Below, one piece after another: positions 17,280 through 25,882 of a DNA stretch of 64,000 nt (position 1 is its first letter; each line of letters begins with the position of its first letter). The position numbers and the translations under genes were made by a program. The notes beneath the pieces were generated by a model. The model ran no database searches and was not told the DNA's origin. It saw only the letters and a list, made by a program, of their open reading frames with translations. The DNA lies in NCBI GenBank assembly GCA_934454405.1, contig CAKSFN010000010.1:36506-100505 (forward strand), written 5' to 3'. Source of the DNA: an uncultured Eubacteriales bacterium (GTDB lineage Bacteria; Bacillota; Clostridia; Oscillospirales; UBA644).

Positions 17280-18956
17280 ATGACGAAAAAAATATTCCGT
17301 TCGATAATCGCAGTTGCCGCCGTCGTTCTTGCGGCGTGCTTTGTGCTGATTCTCGGAATCCTTTACAGCCACTTCACTTCGGTGCAAAAGGACAATCTGA
17401 AATCCGAGCTTGCGCTGGCGGCGACCGCCGTTGAAAAAAACGGACTTGACTATCTCAAAAGCGTAGATGAAAAGTCGTGCCGTTTCACATGGATAGCGAC
17501 TGACGGCAAAGTTATTTTCGATTCCGAGGGCGACGCGGCGAATATGGAAAACCACAAGGACAGACAGGAAGTCGCGCAGGCGTTCGGAACGGGTTTCGGA
17601 CAGAGCTCGAGATATTCGACAACGCTCACGGAAGAAACCGTTTATTATGCAAAAAAGCTGAATGACGGGACGGTTCTCCGGGTTGCGGTCAAAAGACTTA
17701 CCGTGCTGACGCTTGTGCTCGGAATGGTACAACCGCTTATCTTTGTCATCGCGATAGCGCTGACAGTATCGCTTCTGCTCGCACGCCGTCTTTCGAAAAA
17801 GATAGTTGAGCCGCTCAACTCGCTCGACCTTGACAAACCGCTTGAAAACAACGTATACGACGAGCTTTCGCCGCTGCTTGTCAAGATAGAAAAACAGAAC
17901 AGGCAGATAAGCGCACAGTTGAAGAAATCAAAAACGGACAAAGCCGAGTTTTACGCCGTTATCAAGAATATGAAGGAAGGACTTGTGCTGTTAAACGCAA
18001 ACGACACGGTTCTGAGCATAAACCCTGCGGCGGAAGCGGTGTTCGGCACGGACGAAACCTGTATCGGGCAGGATTTTCTGACGGTTGACAGAAGCCTTGA
18101 AGTCGGCAATACCATCGCGGAAGCCAAAGAAAAAGGCAGCGCGCAATTACAGACGGAAAGAAACGGCAAAATATATCAGATGAACGCAAGCCGCATAGGA
18201 ACACCGCCGAATGCGGGCGGCACCGTGCTTTTGGTTTTCGATATAACCGAAAAGGCGTTTGCGGAAAGGAACAGGCGCGAGTTTACGGCAAACGTTTCGC
18301 ACGAGCTGAAAACGCCGCTGCACTCCATTATGGGCTGCTCGGAGCTTATGGAAAACGGGCTTGTAAAAGCGGAGGATATGCCGCGCTTCGTTTCGAGAAT
18401 ACACTCTGAAGCGTCGAGGCTCGTTACGCTTGTTGACGATATAATAGGGCTTTCGCAGCTTGACGAAAACGCGGAATTTCCGAAAGAGGACGTTGACTTG
18501 CTGGCACTTGCGGAGGAGGAAGTCGGCGCGCTTGCGGCAACGGCAAAGGATAAAAACATCGAAATTTCCGTCGGCGGCGAAGAAATCACCGTGACGGGCG
18601 TTCGCAGACTTCTGCATGAGATAGTTTATAATCTTTGCGATAACGCCGTGCGTTACACGGAAAAGGGCGGCAGCGTCCGCGTCACCGTCGGCAAAGAGGA
18701 AAACGAGGCGGTGATAACCGTTTCCGACACGGGCATCGGTATCCCTCCCGAAGACCTTGACAGGGTTTTCGAAAGATTTTATCGGACAGACAAGAGCCGC
18801 TCGAAAGAGACGGGCGGCGCGGGGCTGGGGCTTTCGATAGTCAAGCACGCGGTTTCGTATCTGGGCGGCAGAATAAGCCTTGACAGCGCGCAGGACGTGG
18901 GGACGACATTTAAGGTCTACCTGCCCAAAGACCCGGAAGACCATTCGGACGACTGA
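17280..18956 (+). CDS. phoR: PhoR-like membrane sensor histidine kinase
   Basis: 558 residues: membrane segments at about 8-32 and 140-168 enclosing an extracytoplasmic loop, a PAS domain at about 220-325, then HisKA with FTANVSHELKTPLHS (His341 is the phosphoacceptor), N box with Asn451, G1 DTGIGIP at 483-489, and G2 GAGLGLSIVKH. The domain order is that of clostridial PhoR. Its place 68 bases after phoU and before a strong terminator puts it in the pst operon. Unusually, no response regulator gene lies next to it; the partner PhoP must be elsewhere. The name rests on context and architecture. Confidence 0.85.
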   Translation: MTKKIFRSIIAVAAVVLAACFVLILGILYSHFTSVQKDNLKSELALAATAVEKNGLDYLKSVDEKSCRFTWIATDGKVIFDSEGDAANMENHKDRQEVAQAFGTGFGQSSRYSTTLTEETVYYAKKLNDGTVLRVAVKRLTVLTLVLGMVQPLIFVIAIALTVSLLLARRLSKKIVEPLNSLDLDKPLENNVYDELSPLLVKIEKQNRQISAQLKKSKTDKAEFYAVIKNMKEGLVLLNANDTVLSINPAAEAVFGTDETCIGQDFLTVDRSLEVGNTIAEAKEKGSAQLQTERNGKIYQMNASRIGTPPNAGGTVLLVFDITEKAFAERNRREFTANVSHELKTPLHSIMGCSELMENGLVKAEDMPRFVSRIHSEASRLVTLVDDIIGLSQLDENAEFPKEDVDLLALAEEEVGALAATAKDKNIEISVGGEEITVTGVRRLLHEIVYNLCDNAVRYTEKGGSVRVTVGKEENEAVITVSDTGIGIPPEDLDRVFERFYRTDKSRSKETGGAGLGLSIVKHAVSYLGGRISLDSAQDVGTTFKVYLPKDPEDHSDD

Positions 18957-19017
18957 ACCGAACGGGATCTCCTTTCACGCAATCAAAAGGCGAGGTCGGC
19001 TGACATAACAAAAATCA

Positions 19018-19069
19018 AAGACTTCCGACGGAAAAATGCGGTTTTCCGTCGGAAGTCTTGGTTTTTTCT
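19018..19069 (+). terminator. Rho-independent terminator of the pst-phoU-phoR operon
   Basis: An 18-bp perfect stem (AAGACTTCCGACGGAAAA and its complement, loop ATGCGG) is followed within two bases by TTTTTT. Clear intrinsic terminator 60 bases after phoR. Confidence 0.93.
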
Positions 19070-19342
19070 CATATTCTTTTTGCGCGCGGCAAAGTCCTGT
19101 TTATCGGACTGTCATTTTCGTATAATATATTTGCCGGAAGAAAAGACGGAAGATATCCGAATGTATCTCTCACAAAGAGTTTCTTTCGTCCGCACGGCAA
19201 TGATGACAGAACGCCGCGCCGCGCGTTCGGAAATAGGCAGGATTCCGAACTCTCTCTCCCCACCCACCCACAAAAGGCGCGGCGGAAGGTCATTGATTTA
19301 TGAGAACGGAAAAATGCTTCCGGATAAGGAAAATAAAGAAAT
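19070..19342. other. Intergenic stretch without recognisable gene
   Basis: Between the phoR terminator and the first large repeat. A TATAAT at about 19122 with a poor -35 and a 63-codon open frame starting near 19160 are present on the plus strand. The translation is arginine/proline-rich and low in information, with no ribosome binding site, so it is not called a gene. Confidence 0.5.
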
Positions 19343-19875
19343 GGGGCTGTAAAAAACGCAAGTTTTTTTACAGCCCCTTTGGGGATAGGAAAAAAGGTTC
19401 AGAATGGGTGAATCGAATCCATGGCTGATGATATTCGAACTCTCATCGGTTTTAACGGGCGGATTTTCGCCCTGACTTTCGCAAAAGCCTTGCAAATACG
19501 ACAGTATTCACGGCGGCTTCTTTGTCGTTATGACAAAAATCCGCACCGTAAAAACTGCACGCACCCGACACAGAAAAATTTTCGAGGAATTTTTTCTTTT
19601 TGAGACGCAGGCGGGCTGACGCCCGCCAAAACGAAAAGAGAGAAAATAACCGAAAATAGCCTGTGTCGGGCGATAAGAGTCCGGACATCATCAGCCTTGG
19701 CGTACATAGGTACGTCGAGAGGTGAGATTCGCCCGTAGCAAAAAAGGCGTATTAAAACCTTATTTTATGGAAAAACACAAAAATTGCTGTTTTGAGTCGT
19801 TTTGTTTATCTTTTAAGCCATTGTTTTTTTTGTATTTTTCAGCCTTTTTTACGGTCTGGGCTTTTTTTACATCCC
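19343..19875. repeat. 533-bp long repeat, copy 1 (composite, contains a 274-bp element)
   Basis: Nearly identical over its whole length to 29471-30003; differences seen are changes in homopolymer length and a few substitutions, the main one being at the right end where copy 1 has a run of C residues instead of ACAGCCCC. The left end GGGGCTGTAAAAAA is also the first arm of a hairpin with TTTTTTTACAGCCCC. In copy 2 the right end is TTTTTTTACAGCCCC, so the unit is bounded by inverted repeats. No coding sequence is convincing inside. It lies downstream of phoR and of gatD, between convergent genes. Confidence 0.9.
19423..19696. mobile_element. 274-bp hairpin-rich element, copy 1
   Basis: Starts GGCTGATGATATTCGAACTC and ends with the near-complement GAGTCCGGACATCATCAGCC, an imperfect terminal inverted repeat of about 26 bp. 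Inside are the pair CCCGACACAG/CTGTGTCGGG, the hairpin GGCGGGC-TGAC-GCCCGCC and AATAC-GACA-GTATT. The same element occurs at 29551-29824 and, diverged, at 24877-25151. It has no transposase; it resembles a MITE or a structured non-coding repeat. Confidence 0.8.
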
Positions 19876-19891
19876 CCCCCCCCTTGTTGTT

Positions 19892-20602
19892 TCAAAATTT
19901 AACTTTCAGGTCGGAGAACTCGCGAAGACGCTGCTCAAAAGCCGCAGTCGCCGCCTCTTTATGCGCCGCAACGGGGTTCTTTTCGCCCGCAAGCCGCAGA
20001 ATATATTCGCAAAATCCGGGGTTAAGAGGAAGAATGGGGCCGAGAATCTGCGTGCCGATGAAATTGTTCTTTCGCATACCCTCGAAACGGCTTTTTTCGT
20101 TTATGCCGTCGCCGCGTTCGACTTCACAGAAGAAACAGGACGAGTTATCGCCGTAAATCTTTCCGAATTGGGAACGGAAGCCCATAACGGTAACACCGTC
20201 GGCTTTTCCGAGCACTTTTCCGTTGTAACGCGCAAAAAGGTCGGTCTTTACTTCAAGGTCGAAAAGTCCGAGCCCCTCGGCGGTTATTTCTTCGGTCACA
20301 TATTCAATTTTTTTGCAGAATATCTCGCAGGAATTGCCCGTGCAGAGAAAAACGACGCCGTCGCTTATCAGGTCGCTGATCCTTGCCGTATACGGACGGA
20401 GTTTTTCGATAACTTTTCGCTGCGTGCTTTCGCTCATCGACGCCATAACGACAATATCGGGGCGTTCGCGGACAAAATACGGCTCGTCAAGCAAAGAGGT
20501 GTTTATAACTTCCGCGTTTTCCGCGCTTTGGGCAAGATAGGTCACGTTTTGCGGGTCGCCGTAGAAGTTGCAGACCTCGCCGAAAAGAAATTCTATTTTC
20601 AT
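19892..20602 (-). CDS. gatD: GatD-like type 1 glutamine amidotransferase (catalytic His missing)
   Basis: A 236-residue protein encoded right after murT with a four-base overlap (ATGA), the arrangement of the MurT/GatD enzyme that amidates lipid II D-glutamate to D-isoglutamine. The fold-level similarity is visible (FGEVCNFYGD N-terminus, GLGLFDLEVKTD, GFRSQFGKIYGDNSS). Key residues differ from classical GatD: the nucleophile loop CGGYQ is CTGNS (Cys87 kept), and the catalytic motif YLHGP is QILGP, with Leu187 in place of His. The ENHGGRT segment is also changed. It may not hydrolyse glutamine. The symbol is used by position and homology only. Confidence 0.75.
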   Translation of the reverse strand: MKIEFLFGEVCNFYGDPQNVTYLAQSAENAEVINTSLLDEPYFVRERPDIVVMASMSESTQRKVIEKLRPYTARISDLISDGVVFLCTGNSCEIFCKKIEYVTEEITAEGLGLFDLEVKTDLFARYNGKVLGKADGVTVMGFRSQFGKIYGDNSSCFFCEVERGDGINEKSRFEGMRKNNFIGTQILGPILPLNPGFCEYILRLAGEKNPVAAHKEAATAAFEQRLREFSDLKVKF

Positions 20603-21990
20603 TTCGCCGCGCCCCCTTTCTCTTCAAGATAGCGTTTCGCCGCGTTCCCCTCCGCTATCAGATACGGGTCGAACAGGACGAAAATATCCTTGTATTTTTC
20701 GGTATCGACAAGCTTCACGCCGCCCGTAAACGTCGGGCAGGTCACTATTTTAGCCTCATCGACGCCCGCCATAAGCGCGCGCAGTTTGTGGTCAAGGCAG
20801 CGCGGACCGGAAAAGACTGTCTGCCCTATCGTCGGGGAGCAAAGCGCACTGTAATCGCAGTCGTAAAGCCAGCAGGTGCTTTCGGAGTTCCCCGAGTTGT
20901 CGCCCACATCGTCAACAAGCACGAGAACGCTCTTTTTCGCTTCCGGGTCTGCGGTCTTATACGAGGCGACATATCTGTAAGCCATCGCGCACGCGACGGG
21001 GTTCTGCCCCTTCGCAAGCTGTCCGATGATCGTATAATCGCCGACCTTTTTAATATCAAAGCGCGAACTTACTATCTTCACGGTCTCAAACGCGTTGTGT
21101 ATCTTTTCATAATCAAGGCCGAACGTATGAAGAACGGATATGACCGCGCAGCTGTTGTAAATATTGATTATGTTGTCGTTGACTGTCTTATACTCTTCAT
21201 CAACGCCGTTATGAGTGATCGTAAACGTTCCTTTTTCGCGGTTTATCGCCGTCACGTCATAATCGGGCTTCGGTGAAGCGAAACCGCAGGAGGGACAATG
21301 ATGTCTTCCGATATGATTGTATCTGACATATTCCGTTTCGAGCTTCGCGCCGCATTTCGGGCAGTAAACGATGTCGCGCAGCGCTTCGTCCGTCGCCGCG
21401 CCGTTTTCGGGACGGTCTGCGGAAACGCCGAAATACGTTCTGTCCTTATTGTTCGGAAACAGTCCCGAGCAGATAAGATCGTCCGCGTTAAGCACAACTT
21501 TTGTGCTTGACGGCAGCTGCTTGTTCAGAATATAGCAGATAAATTCGGTGTGCGCGTTGCGCTTTAACGAATCGCGCATTATGTTGTTGCAGATAAGGAT
21601 ATCGGGCGTCAGGTATTTATAGACTTTGAGTGAGCTGCGCTCGTCCACTTCAAGCACGCCGACCTGCTTTTTCGGTTTGCCCGAAAAAGTCGCGTCCGTC
21701 AGCAGCGCGGAAACGACGCCCTCGCAGATATTCGAGCCGTAGCTGTTGTTCGTCACGGTGTATCCGTTGTTCTGCAAAACGGTTGCCAGCAGGTTGCTGA
21801 CCGTCGTTTTGCCGTCCGTTCCCGTTACGCAGATAAGCGTTTCGGGCTTTTGCAGATAACGCAGAAAATCGGGGCAGAGCTTCGTTGCCACCGCGCCCGG
21901 AGTGTGCGTTGCGGCTCGTCCGCAAAGACGGAGCAGGCGGTATGTCATTTTTGCCGCCGTCATCGCGACATAAAAGCGTACTTTCGACAT
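20599..21990 (-). CDS. murT: Lipid II isoglutaminyl synthase ligase subunit MurT
   Basis: A 463-residue Mur-ligase-family protein. The P-loop is TGTDGKT at residues 56-62 (Asn is more usual than Asp). A Cys4 zinc ribbon (CPKC...CPSC, residues about 209-236) interrupts the central domain, and the C-terminal DUF1727 region (VLVLVDDVGDNSGNSESTCW) follows; together these are diagnostic for MurT. It activates the alpha-carboxylate of D-Glu in lipid II for amidation, working with GatD, encoded next. A consensus sigma-A promoter lies about 100 bases upstream and AAGGAAGT precedes the ATG. Confidence 0.9.
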   Translation of the reverse strand: MSKVRFYVAMTAAKMTYRLLRLCGRAATHTPGAVATKLCPDFLRYLQKPETLICVTGTDGKTTVSNLLATVLQNNGYTVTNNSYGSNICEGVVSALLTDATFSGKPKKQVGVLEVDERSSLKVYKYLTPDILICNNIMRDSLKRNAHTEFICYILNKQLPSSTKVVLNADDLICSGLFPNNKDRTYFGVSADRPENGAATDEALRDIVYCPKCGAKLETEYVRYNHIGRHHCPSCGFASPKPDYDVTAINREKGTFTITHNGVDEEYKTVNDNIINIYNSCAVISVLHTFGLDYEKIHNAFETVKIVSSRFDIKKVGDYTIIGQLAKGQNPVACAMAYRYVASYKTADPEAKKSVLVLVDDVGDNSGNSESTCWLYDCDYSALCSPTIGQTVFSGPRCLDHKLRALMAGVDEAKIVTCPTFTGGVKLVDTEKYKDIFVLFDPYLIAEGNAAKRYLEEKGGAAK

Positions 21991-22083
21991 ATTTCGATAC
22001 TTCCTTATAATCTCGTCGCGCCGTTTTTTCGGTCGAGCCTCTCTTTCCGAAGTTCCGACCGCCTTTCGGCGCCTTATTTTTTA

Positions 22084-22112
22084 ATTTTACCACAGACGCC
22101 GCGGTTTGTCAA
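22084..22112 (-). promoter_or_regulatory. Sigma-A promoter for murT-gatD
   Basis: On the minus strand TTGACA (22107-22112), a 17-base spacer and TAAAAT (22084-22089). About 95 bases before the murT ATG. Confidence 0.85.
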
Positions 22113-22237
22113 TCCGCCGCCTGGCTGTTTGATCCGTTTTTTGCTCAAAATCGCGACGTTTTCACGGATATTCGCTTTCTCATCGGAAGGCGGCGCCGAA
22201 AACCACGGAAATTTTCAATGAAACTGCCCGTAAAGCG

Positions 22238-23107
22238 TTACCTCTCTTTTCTCTTGTTGTAAAAGAACATCGCGACGCCCGCGCCGCAAATGAGGATATA
22301 ACCGATAATGCTCCACACATCGGGGATATCGCCGAAAACGAAAAAGCCGAGGATCGCGGCAAAGACTATCTGAGTGTAATCGTAAACGGAGATCTCTTTT
22401 GCGGGCGCGCAGAGGTAAGCTTTCGTTATCCCGAGCTGCCCGACGCAGGCAAACGTCCCCGCAAGAATAAGATAAAGCGTCTGCAAAAACGTCATCGACT
22501 TATATCGGACTATCAAAAACGGCAGGCAGAACAGGCACGAAAACGCGGAAAAATAAAAGACTATGCGCTTGCTGTTCTCGCCGTTTTTCCCGAGTTTACG
22601 CACAAATGTGTACGCCGCGCCCGCGCCGAGTCCGCCCAACACGCCCGCAAGAGCGGGAATGAGCTGCGCGTCGGCAAAACCGGGCTTGATTATAAGCAGA
22701 CTGCCGCCGAACGCGACCGAAACGCCGAGCACCTGAACGGCGGCGGGCTTTTCGCGAAGCAGAAACATCGAGAAGATTATCGCGAAAAAAGGTGAGAGCT
22801 TGTTCAGCATATTCGCGTCCGAGAGGTTCAGCGTTCCGAGAGCATAAAAGTTGCAGAGCAGACCGAGAGTGCCGCAAAGGCTTCTGCCCAGAAGTCCCGG
22901 AATACTCTCTTTTTTCGGAGCAAACCCTATATTTTCACGCAGCATCATAACGGTTATGAATATCAGCGCGATAAAATTCCTGAAAAACGCTTTCTGAAAC
23001 GCGGGAAGGTCTCCCGCAAGCTTGACGAACAGCGACATAACGGAAAAGCCGAACGCCGCAACGACGATATATATTATTCCCTTTGTCTTTTGTCCTGTTT
23101 TCGGCAT
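22238..23107 (-). CDS. EamA/DMT-family transporter
   Basis: A 289-residue membrane protein with ten hydrophobic helices made of two EamA repeats (about residues 10-140 and 150-285). Drug/metabolite transporters of this type export amino acids, metabolites or drugs; the substrate cannot be inferred. It is transcribed from its own sigma-A promoter and diverges from a MerR-family regulator, which may control it. Confidence 0.88.
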   Translation of the reverse strand: MPKTGQKTKGIIYIVVAAFGFSVMSLFVKLAGDLPAFQKAFFRNFIALIFITVMMLRENIGFAPKKESIPGLLGRSLCGTLGLLCNFYALGTLNLSDANMLNKLSPFFAIIFSMFLLREKPAAVQVLGVSVAFGGSLLIIKPGFADAQLIPALAGVLGGLGAGAAYTFVRKLGKNGENSKRIVFYFSAFSCLFCLPFLIVRYKSMTFLQTLYLILAGTFACVGQLGITKAYLCAPAKEISVYDYTQIVFAAILGFFVFGDIPDVWSIIGYILICGAGVAMFFYNKRKER

Positions 23108-23196
23108 TTTGCCCGTCCCTTTATTTGTCGGAGAACCGCGCTTTTTAAGCGCCTTTCCCTTATCCGATCTTTTTCTTTCATTATTGTTTATATCAG

Positions 23197-23225
23197 ATTA
23201 TATCACATATTTTGCGTCTTTTCAA
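23197..23225 (-). promoter_or_regulatory. Sigma-A promoter for the DMT transporter
   Basis: Minus strand TTGAAA (23220-23225), 17 bases, TATAAT (23197-23202), with an extended TGA before the -10. Located about 90 bases upstream of the transporter ATG. Confidence 0.85.
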
Positions 23226-23367
23226 TACGTTATTTGCCCGATAAAGGGAAGAGCCGCTCAAACGGAGGGACCGTTCGGGCGGCAAGGGATAAGAAGGTGA
23301 ATATATAACCTCGGAGAAAGAGGGGGCTTCCCCGATGTTCGCGTGTTTTGAACTGCGCTGCCGAGAC

Positions 23368-23396
23368 TTGACAACGCCGCGGATTCATTGTATAAT
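23368..23396 (+). promoter_or_regulatory. Sigma-A promoter for the MerR-family regulator
   Basis: TTGACA (23368-23373), 17-base spacer, TATAAT (23391-23396). Spacing is the normal 17 bases, not the 19-20 bases of promoters that MerR proteins twist into activity. Confidence 0.9.
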
Positions 23397-23421
23397 GATT
23401 ATACACCGTACATCGATGTAC
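23389..23421. promoter_or_regulatory. Two perfect palindromes over the MerR promoter, candidate operators
   Basis: TGTATAATGATTATACA (23389-23405) is a perfect 17-base palindrome that contains the -10 box. Three bases later comes GTACATCGATGTAC (23408-23421), a perfect 14-base palindrome covering the likely transcription start. Binding at either would block the promoter, so autorepression is the simplest reading. Confidence 0.55.
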
Positions 23422-23466
23422 GATGCAATACCTTTTGCGAAAAAATTTGCTTTTCGGAGAGATTTT

Positions 23467-24252
23467 ATGAAAAAAGAAGAAAAAAGGCTGATGTCCATCG
23501 GCGAGATCGCGAAAGCGCTCGACATCACGCGGCGTATGATTTTGAATTACGAGGCGAAAGGACTTATCGAGGCGGACGTAAAAGAGGGACTTTCGGGCAA
23601 CAGATATTACACGGTGGATACGCTGACGCGTATACGAACCATCAGAGTTTTTCAGAATCTGGGGCTGTCGCTCGGCGATATTAAAGAGTATTTTGACGGA
23701 AACTCGGATCTGCGCCCGATGATTGCAAGGCTCGAAAAAATCCGCGACGAACTGAATCTGAATATAGAAAAGTTAAAAGAGCGCGTAAAAAGCGACAACG
23801 ACTTTGAATTTCGCATAATGACAGTTCCTGCGCAGACGGTTTTTTCACAGACTTTCCGTGCGCCGACCGTCGAAGAAAGGAAAGTGCATCTGCGAAAAGT
23901 CATAACGGAAGCAATGCGAGGCTACGGTTCGGACACAAGCAAGAGAATGTACTTTATCGAATATCCCCTTTCCGATCCCGACAGTATTTCTTATTGCATT
24001 GCAGTCAAGCCCGACAGCGACGGAGAATTTATACGCACATTGAATGAAGAAACCGCGCTCTGCGTCTTCTTTCACGGCGGCTACGAATCCATTCCCGACA
24101 TCAGAGACAAGATGATTGCATTCGCAGAGGCAAAGGGATACAGACTGAAAGGAATTTGCCGTCACGTTTACCTTGAAGGTCCCGCACAGCACCGCGACGA
24201 AAAAGATTTTATCACGCAGGTGGTTCTGCCCATAGAAAAAAGCGGGGAGTAA
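23467..24252 (+). CDS. MerR-family transcriptional regulator with GyrI-like effector domain
   Basis: 261 residues from the ATG at 23467, which has GGAGAG eight bases upstream. The N-terminal winged helix (SIGEIAKALDITRRMILNYE, then GLIEAD...YYTVDTL) is typical MerR, followed by a coiled-coil (about residues 80-110) and a C-terminal effector-binding domain of the BmrR/GyrI type ending EKDFITQVVLPIE. Such regulators sense hydrophobic or cationic drugs and often govern an adjacent efflux gene; the divergent DMT transporter is the obvious candidate. The ligand is unknown. Confidence 0.88.
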   Translation: MKKEEKRLMSIGEIAKALDITRRMILNYEAKGLIEADVKEGLSGNRYYTVDTLTRIRTIRVFQNLGLSLGDIKEYFDGNSDLRPMIARLEKIRDELNLNIEKLKERVKSDNDFEFRIMTVPAQTVFSQTFRAPTVEERKVHLRKVITEAMRGYGSDTSKRMYFIEYPLSDPDSISYCIAVKPDSDGEFIRTLNEETALCVFFHGGYESIPDIRDKMIAFAEAKGYRLKGICRHVYLEGPAQHRDEKDFITQVVLPIEKSGE

Positions 24253-24329
24253 CGTCTGACGACAAACAGGCAATAAAAAAGAAAAGACGAAAGAAAGTTT
24301 TCCCCCGAACGGTAATATCGCCGAACATA

Positions 24330-24369
24330 AATAAGCCGCAAAGAAACTTATGTTTCTTTGCGGCTTATT
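24330..24369. terminator. Hairpin terminator between the MerR gene and the ECF gene
   Basis: A perfect 18-bp stem (AATAAGCCGCAAAGAAAC and complement) with a TTAT loop between convergent genes. T-rich flanks are short, so it is a moderate-strength terminator that could act in both directions. Confidence 0.75.
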
Positions 24370-24385
24370 CGCATTCAGGTCGTAT

Positions 24386-25193
24386 TTATCTGTTTTTGAG
24401 AATCTTCGCAGTATATACTTTATGAAGACCGCACGGCCAGCACAGAATCATTCCGACAACCGCGCCGACAGCCGCCTGCAATATCTGGAACGGAAGTTTT
24501 GCCACAGCCGCTGCGGGCGTCGCGTAGATAAAAGCTCTGCCGAGCGAGTAGCCGACAACCATTATAACAGCGCCGAGCGTCACGCCGATACCCGAAGCGA
24601 ATTTCGGGTGTTTTTTAAGAACGTAATGGGAAAAAACGGAGATAACGACCGCTTGAAGTCCATGTGTTACAAGGGAAACGAACATCGGGGTCGGATAAAA
24701 AAACAGGTCTCCGAGAAACGCGCCGACACCGCCGACCATAAACGCCGCGACAGGATCGAACAATATCGCCGCAAGGCAGATAACGATATCGTTAAGATAC
24801 AGATGTCCGCCGGGAACGGGAACTCCGAACGAACTCAAAGCGACATTCATCGCCATAAATATTGCGGTAGTACATAGGCTGAGTATACCCGAACCCTTGT
24901 CGGTTTTAACGGGCGGATTTTTGCCCTGACTTTCGCAAAAGCCTTGTAAATACGTCAAGTATTCACTGCGGCTTCTTTGTCGTTATGACAAAAATCCGCA
25001 CCGTAAAAACTGCCGGCACCCGACACAGAGAAATTCTCGAGGAATTTTTTCTTTTTGAGACGCAGGCGGGCTGACGCCCGCCAAGACGAAAAGAGAGAAA
25101 ATAACCGAGAATAGCCTGTGTCGGGCGATAAGTGTTCGAGTAGACTCAGCCTTTCCAAACCGTGGTATTTCTTGCGTTAAACTTCTTTGACAT
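24386..25193 (-). pseudogene. ECF transporter S component, interrupted by a 275-bp element
   Basis: The minus strand begins with an ATG at 25193 (AGAGGT upstream) and encodes MSKKFNARNTTVWKG before a stop that lies inside the inserted element at 24877-25151. After the element the frame resumes as LCTTAIFMAMNVALSSFGV and continues as a normal ECF substrate-binding subunit (VPVPGGHLYLNDIV, about five to six helices) to 24386. The native N-terminus is therefore separated from the body. A protein could still be made from a start inside the element, but it would carry an unrelated leader. It lies 36 bases after a second ECF S component gene. Confidence 0.75.
24877..25151. mobile_element. Hairpin-rich element, copy 3 (diverged), inserted in an ECF gene
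   Basis: Same architecture as the elements at 19423 and 29551 but with many substitutions. The ends are GGCTGAGTATACCCGAAC and the near-complement GTTCGAGTAGACTCAGCC. Changes at the ends and in the inner stem are mostly paired: TTCTCG/CGAGAA here against TTTTCG/CGAAAA in the other copies. The interrupted gene on both sides shows this is an insertion. No clear target-site duplication is visible. Confidence 0.85.
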
Positions 25194-25229
25194 ATTAAAA
25201 ACCTCTTATGATATTCATAAGGCTTAGTT

Positions 25230-25790
25230 TCAGCCTCTTTTTTCCAAACCGGAAAGTCCTCTTATCTTTTTATTCGACGAAAGAACATTGACGAGAACTG
25301 CGGAGATAACAAGACCGCACGCGCCCTGCGTGGCATTTCCGACCAAGGACAGCGACGCTGTTCCCGCACCGTACAAAATAGTTTCAAACACAAAATAACC
25401 GCCGACCATTATTGCTTCCGCAACAAGCGCGCCGAGAATGACAAAAACTATTCTGACGCCGGCTTTCGGCTGTTTTTTCATCGGCATTACTGCGATAAGG
25501 AAAAAAACAACAGCCATAAGAGCCTTTATAACAAGCGTTGCGGGAGCATATATCGCAAAAGGGGAAAGGACATCTGCAAGTGCAGAGCCTATACCCGCGG
25601 CGACCGCACCGTAAACGGGACCGAGAAAGAACGCGCCCGTAAGCAAAACCGCATCACCGAGATTAAAATATCCGTTCGCTCCGACAAACGGAATCTGCAA
25701 AAATTTTGTGGCAACAAAAGTCAACGCCATGAACACGGCGGTCAGGCAAAGTCTGAACGTGATGTTGCCTTTGTTTACTTTTTCTGACAT
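25230..25790 (-). CDS. ECF transporter S component
   Basis: A 186-residue membrane protein with about six helices and the family pattern GANGYFNLGDAVLLTGAFFLGP, GIGSALADVL. S components bind a vitamin or other micronutrient and use a shared energising module (EcfA, EcfA', EcfT) encoded elsewhere. The divergent MocR/PdxR-like regulator suggests a vitamin B6 or related substrate, but this is inference. The -10 box TATAAT at 25824-25829 overlaps the regulator's promoter. Confidence 0.88.
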   Translation of the reverse strand: MSEKVNKGNITFRLCLTAVFMALTFVATKFLQIPFVGANGYFNLGDAVLLTGAFFLGPVYGAVAAGIGSALADVLSPFAIYAPATLVIKALMAVVFFLIAVMPMKKQPKAGVRIVFVILGALVAEAIMVGGYFVFETILYGAGTASLSLVGNATQGACGLVISAVLVNVLSSNKKIRGLSGLEKRG

Positions 25791-25804
25791 TTAAGGTTTC
25801 CCCC

Positions 25805-25833
25805 TTGCAATTTCAATAACAGTATTATACAAT
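25805..25833. promoter_or_regulatory. Overlapping divergent promoters of the MocR gene and the ECF genes
   Basis: Plus strand: TTGCAA (25805-25810), 17 bases, TACAAT (25828-25833) for the MocR gene. Minus strand: TATAAT (25824-25829) for the ECF genes, with a weak -35. The two -10 boxes overlap, so a protein bound here would control both directions. Confidence 0.65.
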
Positions 25834-25882
25834 ATTTCTGATAATATAAAATAGTCAAAACAAGAGGAAATAATATAACCAG

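Noticed and set aside
19160..19352. A 63-codon open frame after the phoR terminator
   Set aside because: No ribosome binding site, arginine/proline-rich translation, and it runs into the 533-bp repeat.
19452..19691. A 79-residue open frame inside the 274-bp element, identical at 29580-29819
   Set aside because: Identity only reflects the copied repeat. The diverged copy at 24955-25158 keeps a related but altered frame, while base changes there follow pairing instead of codon position, and no start signal is seen.
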